Shown in pieces: positions 16,351 to 26,239 of a stretch of DNA of 64,000 nt (position 1 is the first letter of the stretch; the number at the start of each line of letters is the position of its first letter). The notes under the pieces were generated by a model. That model was not told the origin of the DNA. It did no database searches and worked only from the letters and a program-made list of their open reading frames with translations. The position numbers and the translations under genes are program-made. Source of the stretch: CAWGYT01 sp963826795 (GTDB lineage: Bacteria; Planctomycetota; Planctomycetia; Pirellulales; Pirellulaceae); NCBI GenBank assembly GCA_963826795.1, contig CAWGYT010000004.1, forward strand, positions 558,001 through 622,000. Direction: 5' to 3'.

Positions 16351-18063
16351 TCATCCGCGCCGCGAGCGACGCCAAGTGAGCCCGGCCAGGGCGGCCATCC
16401 CGAGCAATGCCAGGCTGGACGGTTCAGGCACCGCCGCAACCGCCGGGGGGCGCGGCCCGAGTTCGTAGCCGCCATCGGCAAAAGCCGCCACGAGGTCGGC
16501 GCTGTCGAACACCAGGTCGCCGTCCCAATCGCCTTCGGACCAATTCGCCGCCTGTTGAGTCTCGTATTTTCCTGCCGCGAACACGACCACCAAGTCATCC
16601 GAGGTGAACGACCCATCGAAGTTGGCATCGCCAAACCACGTCTTGGCAAGATCTTGGACCCAGATAATGCGATCTTCGCTGTCGACCAAGCCATCGTCGT
16701 TTTCGTCGTAGACGTTCAGGTCGGGCATCGGGTCATTCATCGCGAGCGCCTGCAGATCGACGTCGGCGGCGTCGAGCACCCCATCGGCGTTATAGTCTCC
16801 CGGCAACACCGCCGTCCCGATGACGGTCAGCACGATGAATTCGTCGGTATAGCTGACTTCCCAATCGAGTCCGGGGGACAGGGCCGCCATGCTGGTATCA
16901 GTTGCCAAGAACGGGTGGCTGACGACGCCTTGCTTCACCGGAAAGGCGTGGGTCAAGGGTGCGTATCCCATCGCATCGACCCGCGTGTCGATCTCTTCCA
17001 GGATCGGATCCAGGTCGACGCCGGCCTGAGCCAGGATCCAGCTATCGTCGGCGACCGGGGTGTAGCCATTCAGTTCGACCTTCAACGTGCCATTGGTCAC
17101 ATCGATGTCGCCCGCAACGCTGATGACCGAATGTGACGGTCCCGTGATTTCCGTCACCCAGGTGGACGAGCTGGCGACATCCTGCACATTCATCAGCAGG
17201 TCCCCAGTGACCGCGATCAGCGCGTCGTCGCCCGTGATTCGCAGCGATGTGGGACCACCCACGCCCGGGCTCGAGTCCATCCCGCGCCCGATATAAATCG
17301 TGCTGTTTTCGCTGCCGGTCGCGGCGAGAATCCCGCCGCTGACGTTCACTTCACCGCTGCCTTGGCGATTGCCGATTGCCAGCGAACCGGCAGTCTGCAG
17401 GACGCCTCCCGAAAAACTCAGCGTCCCCACTCGCGGACCAGCTGTCCCCGCTTGATCGTCCCGGCCCCCGTCGCCTATCTCCACGTCGCCAAAGTCCTGA
17501 TCGAACAACCCGCCGGTTTGGTTCCAGATTCCCGTGCCGAATTTTCCGATGACCGTGAAGCCCGCCCGCAACTCGCCGGCGCTGAAATTCAACGTCCCGG
17601 TCCCTTCGCGCCCGAGTTGAAAGTCGTCTCCGGATTTGACGATCGCGCCTTCACCGGTGATGTTGAGCGTGCCGGAGCCAGTGGGTAGATAGCCGACGTG
17701 AATACTGTTGCCGCCGATCATGAATTCGCCGTCACTGAGGGTGGCGGTACCGGTGCCGCTATCGCCAATGAACGCTCCGTTCGCGATGAACACCCCGCCC
17801 GATTGCTCGAAGGCCCCCGAGCCGCCATTGAGTCCGATATCCAGCGATTGGAGTTCGTCCGAATCACTGTTGAACTGGACGGTGCCACCGTTGTTGATCA
17901 CGGCGTCTTCGCCGAATTCGGGCGGCGATCCGCCTTGCCAATTCGCGCCATCGTCAAAGTTGCCCGTCGTGCCGACCCACTCGACGGCTCGAACGGGCGA
18001 ATATAAGAGGCTCAGTACGACGAATGCCGTCCCGAGTCGGGAAAACGCTCTTGTGTCGCTCAC
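16351..18063 (-). CDS. PEP-CTERM surface protein with autotransporter-like repeats and dockerin-like motifs
   Basis: A 570-aa exported protein. The start is GTG at 18061-18063, with GGGAG 9 nt upstream, giving a clean signal peptide (FVVLSLLYSPVRA). The ATG 17 codons upstream would precede the Shine-Dalgarno. Residues about 25-330 are Gly/Ser/Thr-rich beta repeats (GSGTLNITG, GTGTLNFSAG, GTLSFSGG) like PATR/autotransporter passenger repeats, and start with the VGTTGNFDDGANWQGG motif of these proteins. About 430-540 carry EF-hand/dockerin-like calcium loops (DYNADGVLDAADV, DENDDGLVDSED, DANFDGSFTSDD). The C-terminus is VPEPSSLALLGMAALAG plus WRRSRR, a PEP-CTERM sorting signal. It is probably cut and anchored by the exosortase at 39 kb. 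Confidence 0.9.
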   Translation of the reverse strand: MSDTRAFSRLGTAFVVLSLLYSPVRAVEWVGTTGNFDDGANWQGGSPPEFGEDAVINNGGTVQFNSDSDELQSLDIGLNGGSGAFEQSGGVFIANGAFIGDSGTGTATLSDGEFMIGGNSIHVGYLPTGSGTLNITGEGAIVKSGDDFQLGREGTGTLNFSAGELRAGFTVIGKFGTGIWNQTGGLFDQDFGDVEIGDGGRDDQAGTAGPRVGTLSFSGGVLQTAGSLAIGNRQGSGEVNVSGGILAATGSENSTIYIGRGMDSSPGVGGPTSLRITGDDALIAVTGDLLMNVQDVASSSTWVTEITGPSHSVISVAGDIDVTNGTLKVELNGYTPVADDSWILAQAGVDLDPILEEIDTRVDAMGYAPLTHAFPVKQGVVSHPFLATDTSMAALSPGLDWEVSYTDEFIVLTVIGTAVLPGDYNADGVLDAADVDLQALAMNDPMPDLNVYDENDDGLVDSEDRIIWVQDLAKTWFGDANFDGSFTSDDLVVVFAAGKYETQQAANWSEGDWDGDLVFDSADLVAAFADGGYELGPRPPAVAAVPEPSSLALLGMAALAGLTWRRSRRG

Positions 18064-18314
18064 GGTTGCCAACTCCCTGTTTAGATTCCTGCAAAAAAGG
18101 ACGCAATTTGCCAATCGATTCGGCTGGCGCAGTTTACACGTCCGTTAGGCCAGCACAAGCAGGTTTCACCAAACGTTAAACTGCGTGACTCGGCGACTTG
18201 CTGCGACCGTCGCCGGGCCTGTTCGAGCGTCCGTGCCAGCTGAGGGGCCCTTTTCCGAGTGGCTTGTGGGCGGCGGTATTGTCAAAGCAAAGCAAGTAAA
18301 GAATCGTGATCGTC

Positions 18315-18399
18315 TCGGGAGGGCGAGGCTCCCGCCGAGCCGTCAACGCGTTGGACGCCAGTTCTTCAAGCGGCTTCGCAGTAGCTTTGCCCCTCCCGA
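18315..18399. repeat. Palindromic gggagggcgaggctcccgcc element, copy 1 (diverged)
   Basis: The left arm tcgggagggcgaggctcccg and a diverged right arm (gtagctttgcccctcccga) flank a short centre. Better-kept copies lie at 32767-32838 and 63655-63722. It is between the PEP-CTERM gene and cmk. Confidence 0.7.
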
Positions 18400-18430
18400 A
18401 GCCACCCCAATTCGTCGCTGAAACGCGGCA

Positions 18431-19090
18431 CTAGTTCCGGCCAGGCATCCGGCTGCGGACCAGTTGTTCGATCCGATCGAGGACCTCCTCGGGAGCGAGC
18501 TCGTTGGTGCAGATTTCAACCGCGTCTTCGGCAGCTTCCAAGCGACCGACAGGCCGGTCGGCATCCTGTCGATCCCGGTCGTTTTGTTGCTGCAGCACGT
18601 CTTCCAACGTCAAATCAATGCCGCGGGCACGCATCTCGGCCTGGCGTCGACGGGCCCGCACCTCGGGCGAGGCGGTCAGAAAGACCTTGCAAGCGGCATC
18701 GGGAAAGACGACGGTTCCCTGATCGCGTCCTTCGGTGACGATGTCGCCGCCGACTGCGAGGCGTCGCTGAAGCACGGACAGGTGGGCTCGGACCTGAAGG
18801 TTGTCGGCGACATGGCGGACGGCCTGGGTCACCTCTGGCGAGCGGATCGCGTGGGTTACGTCTTGCCCATCGAGCAACACGGCGTGATCGCGAAGTTCCA
18901 GCCGCGACGACTTGACGAGGCGGGCAAGCTGATCGGCGTCGGTCAAGTCCAAGCCTTGTTCCAACGCCGCGTAGGCGATCGCGCGATACATTGCTCCGGT
19001 ATCGAGAAATCGAAAGCCAAGTCGAGCGGCTAAGGCCCGAGCGACGCTCGATTTCCCGGCCCCGGCGGGGCCATCAATCGTCACGATCAT
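18431..19090 (-). CDS. cmk: Cytidylate kinase
   Basis: A 219-aa (d)CMP kinase, which phosphorylates CMP and dCMP to the diphosphates using ATP. The P-loop GPAGAGKSS is at residues 7-15, followed by LDTGAMYRA, the IVTEGRDQGTVVFPDA segment of the CMP-binding region and the RRRQAEMRARG lid. Length is typical of bacterial cmk. Cytoplasmic. It starts with ATG at 19088-19090, 3 bp after the stop of the glycosidase-like gene on the same strand, so the two are probably co-transcribed. No ribosomal protein S1 or PlsC gene follows, unlike in many bacteria. Confidence 0.95.
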   Translation of the reverse strand: MIVTIDGPAGAGKSSVARALAARLGFRFLDTGAMYRAIAYAALEQGLDLTDADQLARLVKSSRLELRDHAVLLDGQDVTHAIRSPEVTQAVRHVADNLQVRAHLSVLQRRLAVGGDIVTEGRDQGTVVFPDAACKVFLTASPEVRARRRQAEMRARGIDLTLEDVLQQQNDRDRQDADRPVGRLEAAEDAVEICTNELAPEEVLDRIEQLVRSRMPGRN

Positions 19091-19093
19091 TTA

Positions 19094-20770
19094 TCAAGAC
19101 AATCCGGGACGGGGGGCTGAATCGGCGAATAAGGCCTCGATTTCCATTCTTTCCTGGGGTGCCACGCGGGCGGTCAATCGATCCTCGGCAACCTCGCAGA
19201 CCTCGACCGTTTGTCCCAGGCCGTCAATCTTTCGAGCCGACGCGAAGGGTCGGAACGAGCGGAGGTTGAGTTGCCCGGCGCGTCCTTCGACTTCCGTCAC
19301 GCGAACACGCATCCCGGCGATTGAGTCATCCTGCCAGATTGCCTGCCAGCCGCTGGCGATGACGTGCCGTGCGTCCAGGTGGAACATCCAGGCGGAGGGG
19401 AGGGACGTGGGCGAGCTGAGCGGCACGATCCAGCTGGGAGAGATCAGCGTCAACGCCTCGCGCATTGGCTGCTTGGGATCCACGGCGAGTCCGATTCGGA
19501 AGTGTCGCTGGGTTTCGCCGCGGACCAGCAGGAGGCTATCCAGGATTCGCCGCGCGACGCGGGTGTGGTAGGGCAGTCCCCCGGTCAGGATCGCGGTTCG
19601 CTCGACGCCGTCATCGATTTCCAGAAACTGAGGTGCCTCCAGGCGTTTCGCGGTCGCCGGCTGGCGGACCTCGTGCAGGCTTCGCGTCAGCTCGGCGGCC
19701 TCGTTGGCCCAAGCAAAACGGCAGGCCAGATACGACTCCCAGGGCGAAGTCGTGAACTCCATCCGCGGCTCCAACTGAATCTCGAGTTCGACCACGCGGC
19801 TGCCGCGGCGGACGCGAAAAACCTGGGAGAACTCGGCCAGCGTGCTTCCTTCGCCATCGACCAGCCGCCCGCGTGACTCGACGCTTCCGAGAGCGGAGTC
19901 GGCCCGCAGCAGGCGGCAGCTATCGGCAACCATCCGAGAGTATTCCGGTTCGGCAGGACGGCCCGGCGAACCCGCTGCTCCGGGCAGCCGGCAGGCCAAT
20001 TGCTGGGAAAGGCGGTTCGACCGCGATCCATAGCTTCGCAGCACGCGCAGTCCCCCCGTCTCGGGATCGACCACCGCCTCCAGGAATTCATTCCGCAGCA
20101 GCGTTTCTTCGGCCAGCGGTGGCGGGACACGGACGCCGCGGGGGCGGGCAGGTGATGGCAGGACGCTGGCCATGCCAAGTCCGGGAACATCCACCACCAC
20201 CCGCGACTGTTGGCCGGTACTGTCGACCGCGTAGATCGGCGGCTGGACTTCCGGCACGACGGATGATTCGTCCAGGCTGACCCGGCGTGCGAAGCTCAGT
20301 GGGTTGACCAGTGCGTAGCCGGCCGGGGCGGAATGCTCCGCCGTGGGTTCGGCCAGTGTCTGGCCGGTCAGCTTGCCGATCAGGGACCGGACGCATTCGA
20401 GCGGCTGGTCGGCGCACTCCGCGAATCGGGCGTCCCAAGCGGCGTCGAGCGGGTTGGATTGAAACTCGTCCATCAGCCGCCTGACTTGGTCGTCGGCCTC
20501 GCGCACGGCGGGTTGCGGGTCCAGCAGGCTTCGGATGGCGGCGCAGGTGCGCCAGGCTTCGAGCCACAACTGATTTCGCCAGTATCGGGGCCAGCGGCTG
20601 ATCGGGTCGGTGGCTTCCGCCGCGACAGACTGTTGCAGCGCGGGCGAGCGGTATTGGTTCGCATCGAATTTGTCGTGCATCCCCGGATCGTAGGTGTCGC
20701 GGAAATACTCCTCCGCCGTCACAAACCGTCCCAGGGCGTGGGTGAAGCGGCTTACGCGCTGCAGTTCCTT
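19094..20770 (-). CDS. Glycosidase-like protein, C-terminal part after a frameshift
   Basis: The C-terminal 558 residues of a gene whose N-terminal part lies at 20771-21950 in another frame. It begins at about KELQRVSRFTHALGRF, which directly continues the upstream CFVHLAGQASPWL. It contains helical segments, then a large beta-sandwich-like region (LVNPLSFARRVSL, LRNEFLEAVVDPETGGLRVL, VVELEIQLEP, WESYLACRFAWANEAAELTRS), as in the C-terminal domains of GH38 alpha-mannosidases. Removing one base near 20771 joins the parts into one protein of about 951 aa. The family assignment to GH38-like enzymes rests on overall layout, not on identified catalytic residues. Confidence 0.65.
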   Translation of the reverse strand, partial: KELQRVSRFTHALGRFVTAEEYFRDTYDPGMHDKFDANQYRSPALQQSVAAEATDPISRWPRYWRNQLWLEAWRTCAAIRSLLDPQPAVREADDQVRRLMDEFQSNPLDAAWDARFAECADQPLECVRSLIGKLTGQTLAEPTAEHSAPAGYALVNPLSFARRVSLDESSVVPEVQPPIYAVDSTGQQSRVVVDVPGLGMASVLPSPARPRGVRVPPPLAEETLLRNEFLEAVVDPETGGLRVLRSYGSRSNRLSQQLACRLPGAAGSPGRPAEPEYSRMVADSCRLLRADSALGSVESRGRLVDGEGSTLAEFSQVFRVRRGSRVVELEIQLEPRMEFTTSPWESYLACRFAWANEAAELTRSLHEVRQPATAKRLEAPQFLEIDDGVERTAILTGGLPYHTRVARRILDSLLLVRGETQRHFRIGLAVDPKQPMREALTLISPSWIVPLSSPTSLPSAWMFHLDARHVIASGWQAIWQDDSIAGMRVRVTEVEGRAGQLNLRSFRPFASARKIDGLGQTVEVCEVAEDRLTARVAPQERMEIEALFADSAPRPGLS

Positions 20771-21950
20771 CGAGCCAGGGGCTGGCTTGGCCGGCCAAGT
20801 GCACGAAGCAGCGCGTCGCGATGTGGTCCATGTCCATCGACTCGCCGAGACTGGTCGCCAGATTAAGAAACGTCTCGGAGGCGGTCGCATCGAGCGGGGC
20901 GCGGCAGATGGCGTCGATGCTATTCTGGCCGTCGCCTTCCCAGCGTGACTTGGCCTGGGTGGCTTCGGGAAAACGCCCACCATCGAAGGTGGCGTGTAGC
21001 GCGCCTTGATAGCCCAGACGGAGAAGAATTTGGGGGAGGGCCGATGCGAGCCCGAACGCGCGCCGTCCGTAGACCTTGGGACGGGTGCTCCAGGCCGCTT
21101 CGAAGGCCGCCAGACCGAGCTCCAATTGGGCTCGAACCGTTTCCCCGGCCAGCAACACCGTCGGCAGCTCGCGGATTTCACCGCCAATCAGTCCCACACG
21201 CTGCTCGGCCAACGCCGTTTCGACGGCCCGCCAGGAGTCCGGCAGTTGGCGTAGCGGCGCGAGACAGTGCGCCGGCATCAAGAGATTGGTCTTCGTGGGA
21301 CCACTCAGCTGAGCCTGCAGCGGCTCACCCAGCAACGGTTCGACCACCAGCGCGAGATCCATCAGGTAAACATCGACCGCATAATAGTGGTCTCGTTCCT
21401 GCGAGAGAAAGTCAAAGCAGCTCTGGACCAGGGTATGGGCCTGCTCACGGTGGCCCGCGACGGCGGCCGTCGCCGCGGCCACCAGGTTGTCGGCGAAGCT
21501 CGTTTCTTTCACGTGCGTGGAGTAACGCATTTGCCGCGTCAGCAATTCGACCTGCAGGTAGGCGTACCCGAGTGCAAGAAACTCGGCGACCAACTCATCA
21601 TCCAGGCCCTCGGGCCGCGGCAAGCCCTCCAGGGCACGCTCCAAGATGACTTCCCGCGACGAATCGGCCAGGATCAATTGCCCACCGGCGGCGGCCACGT
21701 TCGAACCCAGGTCGGACGGCGCGTTCCCAAAATGGGGCCGCGGCAGGATCAACAGTCGGGCCCGATCGTGCGCCGGCGGATCGTCCAACCGATGCCAAGT
21801 CGGCATTTTTTGGCAATCGGCGACCAAGCTCGGGTGCCAAAGCGAGGTCCAGCCCGCGAGCAGGCTATCGGCGTCCTCGCCCTTGTGAAAGACAGGAAAG
21901 TCCTCAAACGTGTGGCAATTCAGCAGAATCCCTATCTCTTCGAATTTCAT
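20771..21950 (-). CDS. Glycosidase-like protein, N-terminal part before a frameshift
   Basis: The N-terminal ~393 residues, starting MKFEEIGILLNCHTFEDFPV (ATG at 21948-21950). The region has the look of a (beta/alpha) barrel of the GH38/GH57 or deacetylase type (YGRRAFGLASALPQILLRLG, YQGALHATFDGGRFPE, MDMDHIATRCFVHLAGQ). In this frame, sequence turns Arg/Pro-rich right after SPWL, while the conserved continuation appears in the next frame. One extra base around 20771 explains this. Frames running upstream of 21950 lack conserved features. No signal peptide is visible, so it is probably cytoplasmic. Whether the break is real or a sequencing error is open. Confidence 0.65.
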
Positions 21951-22145
21951 TCGGAATCCTGTGAAGTGAGGACGTTTCGAAACCGAAACGGTGCGACACG
22001 TCGCCCGGCCGCCGTCGTGTTTCCGGCGTTCTTCCCGGCGACGCTTCAAGATATCGACTCCCTCCACGCTCGTCGACCCGTTCCCTGCATACGGTATCCT
22101 GTTGGCGGCATGGAGTTTACGCCAGTTCGATTCGGTTGGTTTTGT

Positions 22146-22173
22146 TTGACAATCCGTCCCCTGCGTCGATAAA
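22146..22173 (+). promoter_or_regulatory. Putative sigma70 promoter of the pilus operon
   Basis: A perfect TTGACA (22146-22151) and GATAAA (22168-22173, four of six) are spaced 16 bp. They lie 300 bp before the PilM-PilN start, leaving a long leader that contains short direct repeats. Confidence 0.45.
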
Positions 22174-22331
22174 CTAAAAGCGTGTGTCCCTGAAGAACGC
22201 GCTGGGACGCCGAGGCGTGTCCCTGAAGAATGCACGGGGATGCCAGAGGAACAGATCTTGTCTTTTTGTCATACTCATGTCTCGCGTTCCGTTGGACGCG
22301 AACTAGCTCCGCAGGCTGGTTGGCTCGCAGT

Positions 22332-22375
22332 GCGATTGGCGAGTAAGCGCGATTGGCGAGTAAGGGCGATTGGCG
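22332..22375. repeat. Short tandem repeat gcgattggcgagtaag
   Basis: Two full 16-bp copies (22332-22347, 22349-22364), then gcgattggcg at 22366 and a further gcgattggc near 22383. It is in the leader of the pilus operon. Confidence 0.7.
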
Positions 22376-22473
22376 CCCGGGTGCGATTGGCTGGCGGGCA
22401 AGATTTGGGGATTGAACATCCGCGTTCGGGGCTGCCGCGTCGCTAACGACGAGCCGTTTGGGGAGTAGAGGAT

Positions 22474-24705
22474 ATGGCTTCCGCCAATGCCGTGTGGGGC
22501 ATCGACATCGGGCAGTGTGCGCTCAAGGCGTTACGCTGCACCTTGTCGGACGATGGACAGACGATTGTGGCCGACGCATTCGACTACATCGAGTACCCCA
22601 AGATTCTGACCGAGCCCGATGCGAACCCTGAGCAGTTGATCAGGGATGCCCTGAAGCAGTTCCTGGCGGACAACTCGGTCCGAGACGCGAAAGTGGCGAT
22701 TTCCGTGCCCGGTCAAAGCGGACTGGCTCGCTTTATTAAACTGCCGCCCGTTGAGGCGAAGAAGATCCCGGACATTGTCAAGTACGAAGCCAAGCAGCAG
22801 ATCCCGTTTTCGCTGGACGACGTGATTTGGGACTATCAGGCGCTGCTGGGCGGGACGCAGGACGAAGGCGTGGCGCTGGAGACCGAGGTGGGCTTGTTCG
22901 CCATGAAACGCGAGCAGGTGTTTCGCGCGCTGCGTCCGTTTCGGGATGCGGGGATCGAGTTGGACATCGTGCAGCTGACGCCGATTGCGATCTACAACGC
23001 CGTCGGTTACGGCGTGTTGAAGGATTTGCCTTCGGCCTCCGAATACGATCCGGACGAGCCGCCTGAATCGGTTGCCGTGATCTCGATGGGCACCGACACG
23101 ACCGATTTGGTCGTGACAAATGGATTTCGTATCTGGCAACGCAGCATTCCGATCGGCGGGAGCCACTTTACCAAACAGCTCACGAAGGAACTTAAGCTGA
23201 CCTTTGCCAAGGCCGAGCATCTCAAACGAAATGCTCGACAAGCGGAGGATCCCAAGGCGGTGTTCCAGGCGATGCGCCCCGTCTTCAACGACTTCGTGCA
23301 GGAACTGCAGCGGAGCTTGGGGTACTTTCGCAGCATCGACCGCCGCGCCAGGATCACGCAAGCGGTTGCCTTGGGCAACGCCATGTTATTGCCCGGATTG
23401 CAGCCGTACGTGGAAAAGAACTTGGATTTGCCCGTGCGGCGAGTCAATGATTTCCGACATCTCGAAGGCGCCGCCGTCGTCTCGACCCCGAAGTTCAAGG
23501 ACAACTTGCTGTCGTTTGCCGTCTCCTACGGACTCTGCATTCAAGGGCTCAACAAGGGTCGCCTGTCGACGAATCTGATTCCACGTGAGCTGGTCACCTC
23601 CCGGTTGATTCGGCAGAAGAAACCCTGGGCGTTGATGGCGCTGACCGTTTTTCTGCTGGGTCTGAGTTTCAACTTCCTCTTCAATTGGAATCGTTGGCGA
23701 GAGTCGGATCCCGAGCGGTTCGCCAACGTCGCCAGCGAGGTCGACTCGGTCACGCGCACCAGCAGTTCGCTGATCAGTCGCGATCAGGAACTGCAGACCC
23801 AATTCGACTATCTGAAGAAATTGGGCAACGAAGTGGTCGGCGGTGCGGACGCAAGGTTCCTGGTGCTGGAACTTGAGAAGGCCATCAATGAAGCCTTGCC
23901 GGCACCGGTCCAGGAGGACCCGATGGCCGTCAGCAAGGTGCCTTACCAGGACCGCACCGAGCTGTTCATTGAATCGATCGATTCGGAATACTTTCCCGTG
24001 CTGAAGGATTACTTCACGGTCGACGCCGAGGATCGCTACGTGCGATTTCTGAAGGATCTGGCTTACATGAATCAGCAGCGAGACGCCAGCGCCCCTGCGG
24101 CGGCTGTCGACGCTGCCGCGTCCGCCGAGGCCGCAACCACCGCGGCGGACGCCGAAGCGGAGGAAGCGGATAGCGAAGCCGCGGCGGAAGGCAGCGAGGA
24201 CGAACCCGCCGGGTTCGTAAAGCCCGAGCTGCCCTCGTTTGATAGTCCCGGTTGGGTCATTCAGATCAAAGGGTTTCATTTCCACAACAAGGATATCGTG
24301 AACCGCAACTCGCAGTACCTCGTCAACACGTTCATGAACGTCCTGGAGAACGGCTCGGTCGAATTGCCCTCGGGACCGGGACAGCCTCCGACGAGCTTCA
24401 CCATGAAGGAACTTGGGATTTATTGTCCGTTGATCGCCGTCGACCGCTCGGAGGTCACGATTCGCGTACCGGACTTGGATTACGATCCCTCCAAGCCGGA
24501 TCGGCAGGTGCCTTCGAGCCGGACGGAAGGTGGCTGGAACAATCGGCGAGACAACCAGCCTACCGTCCCGCTGGTCAACACGACGGCCTACGAGTTCACC
24601 GTGCAGTTCATCTGGCTGGAGACGCGAGCCAGCGAAAGGTTGGAAGCTCGCAAGCAAAAGCAGCCGAACGCGGTTACCACTGACGATGTGGCGGGAGACT
24701 TTTAA
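22474..24705 (+). CDS. pilM: PilM-PilN fusion protein of a type IV pilus/type II secretion-like system
   Basis: A 743-aa protein. Residues 1-350 are PilM, the actin-like inner-membrane platform protein: GIDIGQCALKAL at the N-terminus, KLPPVEAKKIPDIVKYEAKQ (the conserved PilM segment), the second phosphate motif region SMGTDTTDLVV near 205, and a late GNAMLLPGLQPYVEK. At about 365 follows LSTNLIPRELVTSRLIRQKK and a membrane helix (ALMALTVFLLGLSFNFLF), exactly the N-terminal signature of PilN, which PilM normally binds as a separate protein. An Ala/Glu-rich linker at about 540-580 leads to a C-terminal domain. The ATG at 22474 has gggga-gtagagg upstream. The next gene starts 2 bp after the stop, so they form an operon. 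Confidence 0.85.
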   Translation: MASANAVWGIDIGQCALKALRCTLSDDGQTIVADAFDYIEYPKILTEPDANPEQLIRDALKQFLADNSVRDAKVAISVPGQSGLARFIKLPPVEAKKIPDIVKYEAKQQIPFSLDDVIWDYQALLGGTQDEGVALETEVGLFAMKREQVFRALRPFRDAGIELDIVQLTPIAIYNAVGYGVLKDLPSASEYDPDEPPESVAVISMGTDTTDLVVTNGFRIWQRSIPIGGSHFTKQLTKELKLTFAKAEHLKRNARQAEDPKAVFQAMRPVFNDFVQELQRSLGYFRSIDRRARITQAVALGNAMLLPGLQPYVEKNLDLPVRRVNDFRHLEGAAVVSTPKFKDNLLSFAVSYGLCIQGLNKGRLSTNLIPRELVTSRLIRQKKPWALMALTVFLLGLSFNFLFNWNRWRESDPERFANVASEVDSVTRTSSSLISRDQELQTQFDYLKKLGNEVVGGADARFLVLELEKAINEALPAPVQEDPMAVSKVPYQDRTELFIESIDSEYFPVLKDYFTVDAEDRYVRFLKDLAYMNQQRDASAPAAAVDAAASAEAATTAADAEAEEADSEAAAEGSEDEPAGFVKPELPSFDSPGWVIQIKGFHFHNKDIVNRNSQYLVNTFMNVLENGSVELPSGPGQPPTSFTMKELGIYCPLIAVDRSEVTIRVPDLDYDPSKPDRQVPSSRTEGGWNNRRDNQPTVPLVNTTAYEFTVQFIWLETRASERLEARKQKQPNAVTTDDVAGDF

Positions 24706-24707
24706 AG

Positions 24708-26177
24708 ATGGATAAGGTCAAAGAATTCTTCGGCCTCGTGAAACGCCAGCATTTCTGGTTCATCGCGCCCGTGCTGCTCGTGGTTGGCGTCATGGGAGGC
24801 GTGATGGCCAGCAAGAAGCTGTCGAGCGAGTTCGAGCAGAACAAGTCGACGGTTCAGGGCTACATCTCGAAGATGCAGACCGTGAGCAGTCAGCAGCCGC
24901 ATCCGAACGACGACTATCACAGCGGGATGGAACAGCTGATTGCCCAGCGCCGGGACAACGTCCGTAGTGCCTGGGAGAAGAAGTGGGAACGTCAGAGGCA
25001 GGAGCTGAAGTGGCCGGATCAGTTGCCGCGCGACTTTCTGCGCCGCGTGGACGGCATGCGGCCGATCGAGAAAGTGGACGTCAATGACCGCTTGAGTCAG
25101 ATTCCTTCGGCCGAGCGGCGAATCTACGGTGACTTCATCAAGAACGTGCTGCCTCAGTTGGCCGAGCGAATCGACGCGAAGTGGGCACCGGCTCGCACTG
25201 GTGGGTTCCGAGGCGGCTTGGAGGGTGGAGGCTTTACGGAGTCGCGTTCGCGCGGTGGCGAAGGGCGTGAAGGTGGCGGCGTCGCGGAAGAAACCCACCT
25301 GGTCGACTGGGACCCGGCCAACCAAGGCAAACTGGAAGAACGCTTCGACTGGGGCGACGTGCCTCCCTCGACACTTGAAGTGCTCTACGCCCAGGAGGAC
25401 TTGTGGGTCCTCTCGACGTTGATTGACATCATTCAGCGCACCAATGGCGATGCCATGACCAAGTCACAGGCCGCCATCAAGGCGATTGAATTCATCCAGA
25501 TCGGGGCGGATGTCACGCCACCCAGCGGGACGGGCTTCAACGTCATCAAACCCTCGCCGCTGAGCGGAGAAGATGCGTCGGGCGCGGACGCGGACGCGGA
25601 GCCCGCTCCAGGGGAACCATTGGATTTCGGCCCGGATCGGATCGAGCCGCCCGCAGGCGAGTTCGCGGCCGAGGGCCCGGTGGACGACTCGATGGAATTG
25701 GTCAAGAACCGATACTACGACGAAAAATATGAACCCATCGCGGACAAAGACACGTTGCTGTCTTCCGTCACGGTCGCCAAACGCATCCCGGTGCGCATCC
25801 GGCTGGAGATGGATCAGCGCCGGATCAATCAGCTGCTGGTCCAGTGCGCCAACTCGCCCCTCACCTTCGAAGTCCGCCAATTGCGGCTCAACCCCCGGGG
25901 AGGGAACCGCCGCCCAGGCTTCGGTGGCGAACGAGGCTCCATGGAAGGCGGAGGCTTGCTCGGGCGAAATCAAAACCAGGTGCGGACCTTGGACGATTAT
26001 CAGTCGTTTGACCGGATCGTCGAGTTGTTCGGGATCGTTTACATCTTCAATCCGGTCGATGAGGCCGTGCTGGGTGGAGAGACGGGTGGCGGCGCCGACG
26101 CGGATGCCGCCGATGAAACGGCCCTCGTGCAGCCGGCCGATCGATGGCTGCTCGCACGAGCCCTGCGCGGGCGTTAG
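24708..26177 (+). CDS. Membrane-anchored pilus-assembly-associated protein (PilO position)
   Basis: A 489-aa bitopic protein. A short cytoplasmic N-terminus (MDKVKEFFGLVKRQHFW) is followed by one membrane helix at about 18-36 (FIAPVLLVVGVMGGVMA), then a long periplasmic part. The early periplasmic region is probably coiled coil. Later come Gly/Arg-rich linkers (RGGEGREGGG) and a Pro/Ala/Glu-rich stretch near 280-320. Position directly after PilM-PilN and topology match PilO, but I see no sequence signature that proves it. It could be a lineage-specific inner-membrane component of the same machine. Two bases separate it from the preceding stop. Confidence 0.7.
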   Translation: MDKVKEFFGLVKRQHFWFIAPVLLVVGVMGGVMASKKLSSEFEQNKSTVQGYISKMQTVSSQQPHPNDDYHSGMEQLIAQRRDNVRSAWEKKWERQRQELKWPDQLPRDFLRRVDGMRPIEKVDVNDRLSQIPSAERRIYGDFIKNVLPQLAERIDAKWAPARTGGFRGGLEGGGFTESRSRGGEGREGGGVAEETHLVDWDPANQGKLEERFDWGDVPPSTLEVLYAQEDLWVLSTLIDIIQRTNGDAMTKSQAAIKAIEFIQIGADVTPPSGTGFNVIKPSPLSGEDASGADADAEPAPGEPLDFGPDRIEPPAGEFAAEGPVDDSMELVKNRYYDEKYEPIADKDTLLSSVTVAKRIPVRIRLEMDQRRINQLLVQCANSPLTFEVRQLRLNPRGGNRRPGFGGERGSMEGGGLLGRNQNQVRTLDDYQSFDRIVELFGIVYIFNPVDEAVLGGETGGGADADAADETALVQPADRWLLARALRGR

Positions 26178-26239
26178 AGGGAACGGGCGATGCGGACGCG
26201 AAGCCGAGTGAGGAGATACTCCGAGACAGAGGCCATGTC

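Larger units (their letters stand above)
21951..22473. other. Divergent intergenic region with repeats and promoter
   Basis: About 520 bp between the divergent glycosidase-like gene and the pilus operon. It holds a good plus-strand promoter at 22146, a 14-bp direct repeat gtgtccctgaagaa at 22184 and 22217, and a tandem gcgattggcgagtaag at 22332 and 22349 with partial copies after it. No protein-coding frame is convincing. Confidence 0.6.
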